Source: Beroe ovata
Taxonomy: Eukaryota > Ctenophora > Nuda > Beroida > Beroidae
DNA length: 64,000 bases
Assembly: GCA_946803715.1 (NCBI GenBank)
Contig: CAMPET010000006.1
Coordinates: 407,809 to 471,808, forward strand
Reading direction: 5' to 3'
Made by a program: the position numbers and the translations under genes. How positions within the stretch are numbered: the first letter of the stretch is position 1; the number at the start of each line of letters is the position of its first letter. This document shows, one piece after another, positions 57,462 to 64,000 of this stretch. Below the pieces are notes generated by a model. The model saw only the letters and a program-made list of their open reading frames with translations, did no database searches and was not told where the DNA came from.

Positions 57462-57711
57462 TGGATAACAAATTTGCTGTATGGAAACGTCGAATTTTTG
57501 TGTTTTATGTTGAATTTTATGTTGAATTAATATACTAATATCCCTGTACTTTGATTAATGAACGAGTAATATTGTTTCTCACTGCTAAAAGTGTAAAGCT
57601 CTAGTCCTGAAATACGAACCCAATACCTTCTAAGGTTGTTGAATGGTTATTGGTTAATTGATTGTTGGGGAGCACATTCATTTCTACCCAATTAGGTGAC
57701 AAACTGAAAGT

Positions 57712-60700
57712 ATGGAAGAACCTATGTGCACCTCATACTCAAGCATTGATCTGAAAAACATAACGGACAAGCTCATAAAATCATCAGATTTAACTTGGTT
57801 TTACAAACTCCTCCTGAATTCATCACCGATTCAAATTGTTCACTTGAGTGAGCCATTGACAGAATGCTTCAAGAATCCGCAAATAAGAAAGAAAATTGGA
57901 ACAACTAGAAATCTTGAAAGACTCATTTTAGATGCACTCCATTCAAATTGCCTTAGAGTGAGTTCTAAAATGAATGATATAAGTATTGAAGAAGTACAAT
58001 TGCTGTCAGTATGTTGTCTGGGAATACAGCTATTCCTTAAGTCAAAGATAAATCTTGAGCTTGAAAGCGATTTTTTTCATTTATTGTCGAAAGGTATAAC
58101 ACAATTCTTGTGTCACGCTGACTTTATATGCAGAAATTCCATGCTGCTTATAATGTCACTAGTGATCACTATCAACATCGAATTTTGTCAGAGCAGTATC
58201 AAAAAAGAGTTTAATTGGGGCATTGATCATTTCCCAAGGAAGAAAAATGGTTCATATTTTGTATCTGCATGGATAAACTGCATTGCAAAAACTTGTGAGT
58301 GTTCAGAAACTGATCAAAAGGGACAAATTCTTGATTGTATCGAACACTTTATTCTCAATGAACTTCTGAAGAGTGAGAAGATGATCTGGTTCCATTATTT
58401 ACACCTTGATACGATACGGACATGGTTAAAAAAGTATCCAAAGAATTTCCAAGGTGAATCCCGTATTCTGGAGAGAATCTTCTGTTGTTCAGAACTTTAT
58501 TATGATGCCAAAGGTTTCAACACAGAAAAGGTTTGCGAGGAAATTCAGTCAATGTGCTTGAAGTTACATCCTTCACTGATACATCGTGTTGAGGCTCTTT
58601 GCCTCGGTCCATGGTACAGCAGAAACACAATGCATTATCAGAACACCCTTCTTAACTTTCAATGCGACAATGGACCTCATCTGAAAATTTTGCAACGACT
58701 GATAAGTCGTCTTGGGTACAATAGGCTTGATCATGGCAATTTAAAGGTTATTAAAACATTCCTACAAAGGCAACTGTCAAAAGATAACTATCTTGGTCTC
58801 TTGATGACGACTGTCGAGGGTATCAAACAAAGAAGATCCATTACTAGACAAATGTGCTTGTACATTGCTCCATTCTTTAGAGACGAGGCTTTCTTCCCTA
58901 CTGACATTGAGACAATAATAATAGGAACTCTGTTAGACCCAGCAATTTCAGATTGTGAACTGGTTTACTTGTTTGAAGTGTTTTTCGGCGTCTTCAAGGA
59001 TGCCACAAAGCCTCTCCTGCTATCGACCCAGGTGCGTTTAGTACTACAGATTTTAACTTGCACCTTATGGCTTATATTATGTACTCATATGCTGTTGCCG
59101 ATCTTGATTCATGCGATGCAACCGATAACTTTTTCAGCTGAACAAATCTCATTCATCTGATGTACAGAGCGCCCTGGTTTCACTTATATCGCGGAGTATC
59201 TCAGACTTCGCTGACAGCGACTTCATTCTTGATACGTATGAACAACTCCTCTCTATCCCTTGCCCTACTGTCAGGCAGCATATCGTTGCATCGTTCAGCA
59301 AGCTTCAAAATCTTGCAAAGAGCAATGAGCTGTTATCCAAACGATTGACAGTTATGTTCATGAAGAATATCAACATGGACACTCCTTATCACCCTTTGCT
59401 GACGTCCTTGAAATTTCTAAGCTCCATTTTCAACCAGAAACTTGATTATTTGTTGGATGAAAGTGAGTCTTATCTCCTTTCTCAAGATTTATTAGAGCTT
59501 ATCCATAACCACTCGGACAGTGAAGTTGTCTCAGCAGCATCGTCTGTGATGAAGCACTTCAGCTCGGCTGATTGCATTTTGGAGGGCATCAGAGAACTGA
59601 ATACCAGTTGTGATCCGGTTGATGAGCTGATAACAGACATGTCCTTGATACAAGGTAACTGCTCGGGGAGGGAAAATGAATATGAACAGCATATAATCGA
59701 TTTTAGATCCCTAGGATTTATCCAATAATCCATGTTAAAATACATGATTAACATTCCTTATCATGTACAGATGTTCAAGACATAGTGGTCTCCAACGTCC
59801 CGTCTAAAATAGCCTCTCTAGTAAGCAAAGTGAACCATGTTTCTCTGGAACTAATACCATTGACTGATGCTTGCAACGGCCTCCTGTCACGGTTACTGGA
59901 TATGACATCTCCAGACAAGGACAAGAGTACGGGAGATGCTCAGAGCTATTCAGCTGCTTCCTTCGAGGAGATATTCGTCACCATACAGTCCAGATTGGAG
60001 GAAAGTTGCAAAGAATCATCAGAGGGAACTGGTGTCACGAATGGTGTGAATGAAGAGTTTTGCAAAACAGTTGGTAAACATATCTGGGATGGTATCGCAA
60101 CCACGCTTCAGCTATTAGATCAACTTGTTGCTCAACTTGTAGACCAAACTATGAAGTTTTACTTGGAAGGCAATGAAGGAGAGTGTAAAGAATACGTTCA
60201 GCGGTTGTCGGCAATAGGGCAATCCTGCCTCAGCTGCATATTTAGGTGACCAAACTCAGCTAAATGCTATTTTCACGGAATGAATTCAATTTATGCTCGT
60301 TTTGATTAAAGTTGTGCATGACTCAGGTGCAGACATAGGTCCGTGATAAATGCAGCATGCAATACTCTGAGGACGGTATCAATTTTGACGCACACTCACA
60401 CTCCCACATTTCATCTACCAGGAAACTGGCTACAGGTTTTACTGCGCGGTCTATGCACGGATAGCACTGGTAAGTGAGAAGGTAATTAGATTGCTATTCA
60501 TGACTGGTTTTAAATGTATACTTTAGCTTTTTCTTGAATTGATGATTGGAATTCCGCCAGGATCATCCTTGTCCCGAAGAAGTGGTGGATTACCAGAAGC
60601 AACTGAAGCAGTTTTGCAGTGTAACGACTTTACTCTGACTCATACAACTGTCTCTACTCTTATACAGCTTGCTAACCAACCCTATCCGAATGAAGACGGT

Positions 60701-62545
60701 GTCTCAACTGAGACACAAGATCTGTCTCAAGTTCATTCCCTTCATGTCCTCCGTCTTGTGATTTCCTCTGCAAAACTTCGACTCCACGTCCTACAGTTTA
60801 CCGATCAAGTCAGTGCTTAGTGCTTACTACTTATGCCATCACAGTAGGAGTTCTTTCATGATATTGGGAAATGTAACACCTTTTCTAATGGTATTGTTTT
60901 CCCAGATTTGCGAGCTTTGTTACACCGGCTTCGTACACAAGTACTGGGTAGTTCGTAACGCTAGCTTCTTGCTGTTCGTAGAGCTGGTGAACTTCATTCT
61001 TGGTCACAAAAACACTGAATATGACTGTGGTTACAGGTAATTTATTGTTTATAATTCTGCTTAGGGCTCTTGATATCCCCCTAGATCGTTAACTCAAGTC
61101 ACTGTTCTTAATTCATCCCATCCCTCTTTACTTCCTGCAGGTCGAGTTTATCTATCAGAGAACTGAAACACCACCACCCGGGAATCTTCAGACAAGTCCT
61201 GGATAACCTTAGTATACGAACATCTTCAATCAGCACCCTATCCTGTCCAACTCTCTTCCTGTCTCTTATGATAGCTTCCAAACTCTACCCGGACCCTCTG
61301 CCATGTGTCTCAGAATATGGAAATCAGATCGATGATGCTGCTGTTGATGGAAATGATGTTGGTGAAGTTGATGAGGATGTCGGTGATGTGTTTGGGAAGT
61401 ACATTTTCCGTCTCCTCTCCTCTCCTCTATTCAAGCTGCGGAGTGTCGCTGCTCGTACGCTCCCCCTTGTTTCACCTCTCCCAGCACTCCACAGATATGT
61501 CACAGAGTGCAGCAGCTCAACCATGCTATCGTGTAGAGGTAACCAGTTGCATGGTATCCTCATGTTTCTTCTCGAATACTGCAAGATGTACCCCTCTGAT
61601 TTTGTGAATTATTTTACTTCAATCGAAATACTTCGAGGTAAGTTGGAAAATGGAGAATTTCTGACCATCAATGGAACTTTGGTATTGCAAATTTTCATAG
61701 CACTTCGGAAATCGAATCTGATCTCCCTCAATTTGAATGTCAAGATACCAGATAAAGACTACCCTTCTGGAATTAAAGATTATCTTGGTATTTGGCACAT
61801 TGAAAATGGGGAGCACGAAATGGCTTTCCTACTCATACAGAAACATTACCTTCAACTTACAGAGATATTCTGGAACAATCTCAACACAGAATTCTACAAT
61901 TATGTCTCCCCTGACAACATCATTTGGTTGCTACAGGAGTTACCATCATCTCAATACAAGTGTAGGAGCCTGGTTAAGTGTGCTTTTCATGCGCTCAACT
62001 GTCGACAGATAGAAAATTTCTGCATTCCCAGCAATATTGTGCAATACCTATCAGAAAATATTGTCCGTTACCGAGCTCTCTGTGTGCTGCTATCTCTTAC
62101 CTACAATGTCGGGGTCACAGAGTCTGATGAGTCCGTCCTAACACCATCTGACAAGGAACTGTCCTTCGACCAGTGCAATATCGACTACCTTGTTCAGATA
62201 TTTAGTATCCGGAAATGTAACTACAACACACCTCTCTTTGCGAGGGTTTTGTGCGCGGCGCAGCTGCACGTGCAATCAGAGGTTGAGGATCTCAGGACAC
62301 GTGCTATTGAATTCTGCATGACACATTGTTGTGATGACGTTAGATCACATGGTGTTACTCCTAGATATGCACTGGAGTGTGTCAGGGAGTTTATGAGACA
62401 CAACACGAGTAGGAATGTATTCGTGGCGGCTGTTAATGATATTAGGACTAAGGTTTTATCCGGGGATTATTCGGGTTTTAGTTCTCAGTTCAATGCTCAT
62501 TTTGATAGAAGGGTTTTCTTAGATTTGACAGATTTGACGTCATAG
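57712..62545 (+). CDS. THADA: THADA / Trm732-like tRNA methylation cofactor
   Basis: Seven exons: 57712-59031, 59138-59654, 59771-60245, 60327-60469, 60561-60808, 60906-61036, 61141-62545; 1412 aa (human 1953). THADA is a long helical-repeat (HEAT/ARM) protein; its yeast relative Trm732 partners the Trm7/FTSJ1 methyltransferase for 2'-O-methylation in the tRNA anticodon loop. Seen: SSLSRRSGGLPE (human STRRSAGxP), the DUF2428 signature YWVVRNASFLLFVELVNFIL (family WAVRNSSxxLFxxL), and later HEAT-like helices (SPLFKLRSVAARTLPLVSP, NQLHGILMFLLEYCK). The N-terminal 440 residues, in one exon, align only loosely, and the shorter length lies mostly there. The ATG is 251 bp after the DECR1 stop. Confidence 0.85.
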
Positions 62546-62825
62546 AGGCATTGATTGCAATACAAGTTACAATCTTTTTACTCATCAAATACACTAATTA
62601 TGAATAGGGCGAAGAATATTTTGAATTCTTTGAAGTTGAATAGATCTACCTACAAAATCTCCTTTTAGAATAATAATCGATCACCAAAATCAATTTGGTG
62701 AATCAATTGAACAAAACAATTCCTAGCCACATTGATAAATCAATCATGTAATGAATGTCTATTGTCCAGTTGATACATGATATACCCCGATATAGTGTTG
62801 GCAGTTCGTCATGTCACACACAGAT
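62546..62825. other. Convergent 3' ends
   Basis: AT-rich spacer between THADA (+) and the secreted orphan (-). Confidence 0.6.
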
Positions 62826-63488
62826 TCACACGACAGTCCACACTTCATATCCAGTAGCGATAGAAAAGGCATCATCGTCAAAGTCCACTTTTCTTTCCCT
62901 GTTGTATTCGTCACACATATTCTCATAAGGCCTGCATCCAGCCACCTCCCATTCCACACTCCACTTCACTTGCTGATCCAGACCGGGAATAAACACTGCA
63001 AAGCCAAATGAGGTTTCTAGCTCCTCCATGAAGTTAGAACTTGTTCCCACGGTTACGCTGGTTGGCATAGAGATGCGTTTAGGTATATTGAATGCCCCTG
63101 AGTTATCGGTTCCAGTAAAGTGTAGTGAGGTGACAGTGATATTCCAGTCGTCGAATGGATTGCCGAAGAATTCGATAGACGATGGGATTATGATGTCCCG
63201 TTGTAGGCATGAGGAAGTGTTGACCTTGATGTATCGGAAATAGGGACGACCCCCCTCTGGTGTAAGACCCTGAACTACACCCTTACAGGACAGTTGACTG
63301 TGGTTCACACCGCTGAACCTCCTGTGAACTGGACCTTGCTCCACATTTTCATCCTCCACCAGCTCACCAGTGTCAGGGAGGGGTGGTGAGTTGTGGTGAC
63401 CCTCTGCATCGGTTTTTCTACCTCTTGACGGTGCACCCCATGCCAGTGCAAAGAATGCAGATAGGATGAGTATGATTCTTGAAAACAT
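62826..63488 (-). CDS. Secreted orphan protein, 220 aa
   Basis: One complete exon from an ATG at 63,488 to TGA. The N-terminus FSRIILILSAFFALAWGAPS is a clear signal peptide with probable cleavage after AWG-A (residue about 18). The mature part begins with a disordered acidic/His stretch, then a probable beta-rich domain with NHS, NTS and NIT glycosylation sequons and four cysteines (LSC, SSC, AGC, NMC), enough for two disulphides. No membrane helix follows, so it should be secreted. I do not recognise the family and do not propose a function. Confidence 0.75.
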   Translation of the reverse strand: MFSRIILILSAFFALAWGAPSRGRKTDAEGHHNSPPLPDTGELVEDENVEQGPVHRRFSGVNHSQLSCKGVVQGLTPEGGRPYFRYIKVNTSSCLQRDIIIPSSIEFFGNPFDDWNITVTSLHFTGTDNSGAFNIPKRISMPTSVTVGTSSNFMEELETSFGFAVFIPGLDQQVKWSVEWEVAGCRPYENMCDEYNRERKVDFDDDAFSIATGYEVWTVV

Positions 63489-64000
63489 ATCCTAGTATAA
63501 CAACACATACACACGCAAAGTAAACTGTCGGAAATTAGGCACTGATCTACCAGAGAAGAGGGATAGTAAGTGTCAGATATTGGGTGTCACAATGCAATTA
63601 CTCCAGCCCGTTTAAATTAGATTTGACGTCTCTTTATTCCGCATTATCATGACTCCTTCTCTATACTTGCTGATGATCACGCTAGACTGCGAGGGGCTTT
63701 GTTGATAACTGGAGGCCCGATGGACGATGGGACAAAAATACCGTACATATCGCGAAACAATATTAAAGTGATATTATAGATAAGTGATACCACAATCTAC
63801 AGTATAGTGATATGTAGGCCGCAAGGCCATACCAATAACATACAGATATGATGCCTATGATTTAATGGAATATGGTATTCAGTTATTGTTGTTGAATTAC
63901 GATTAACAAATCTGCCCAAATGTAAGTTGTATTGTAAGTTGTTTTGTGTGAGATTGCGAATTTTCTATTATTTTCCGTCATTTCTGAAGGAAATAGGAAT
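63489..64000. other. Upstream of the secreted orphan
   Basis: No gene seen; probably its promoter region. Confidence 0.5.

Overview
The window is nuclear DNA of an animal. Genes are split by short GT-AG introns, several introns carry (GT)n/(AC)n runs, and the gene set is metazoan: a rhodopsin-like receptor, folliculin, CSB, SMG7, MLH1, RAD18, KANSL3, delta-tubulin, ETFA, DECR1 and THADA. I place about 20 protein genes in 64 kb, roughly one per 3 kb. Very compact genes and delta-tubulin (needed for triplet basal bodies) fit an early-branching, gene-dense animal such as a sponge, but the sequence alone does not fix the species. Single N bases and one 60-base N run show this is a draft assembly.

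Layout. Positions 1-36,371 hold ten genes, all on the + strand: the last exon of a GPCR, FLCN, ERCC6/CSB, SMG7, an unrecognised possibly mitochondrial protein, PFDN6, MLH1, a YjbQ/UPF0047 protein, RAD18, and a multi-exon gene built from a Tigger/pogo-type transposase. Positions 36,734-48,609 hold seven genes, all on the - strand: EIF4B, KANSL3, UNC50, an RD-repeat protein, a 77-residue coiled-coil protein, TUBD1 and ETFA. Positions about 49-55.6 kb are accessory DNA: an 18-bp satellite of about 0.9 kb, LINE remains, a PHD-finger ORF probably from a retroelement, and two copies of a CpG-rich dispersed repeat. DECR1 and THADA (+) follow, then an orphan secreted protein (-).

Most genes are housekeeping and do not form one pathway. 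Three are DNA-repair genes (ERCC6, MLH1, RAD18) and two act in mitochondrial beta-oxidation (ETFA, DECR1), but they are not adjacent in a way that implies an operon.

The observations most worth following are these. The transposase-derived gene keeps the fold but has a serine where the third catalytic acid should be. Many genes have a pyrimidine-rich AG acceptor only 1-25 nt before the ATG, and the genes lie in long same-strand runs, which together raise the question of spliced-leader trans-splicing. Two intronic minisatellites are tandem copies of the neighbouring 5' splice site. A RAD18 intron carries an almost perfect 81-bp palindrome. DECR1 lacks the usual catalytic tyrosine. All exon joins are read by eye from splice consensus, phase and family similarity.
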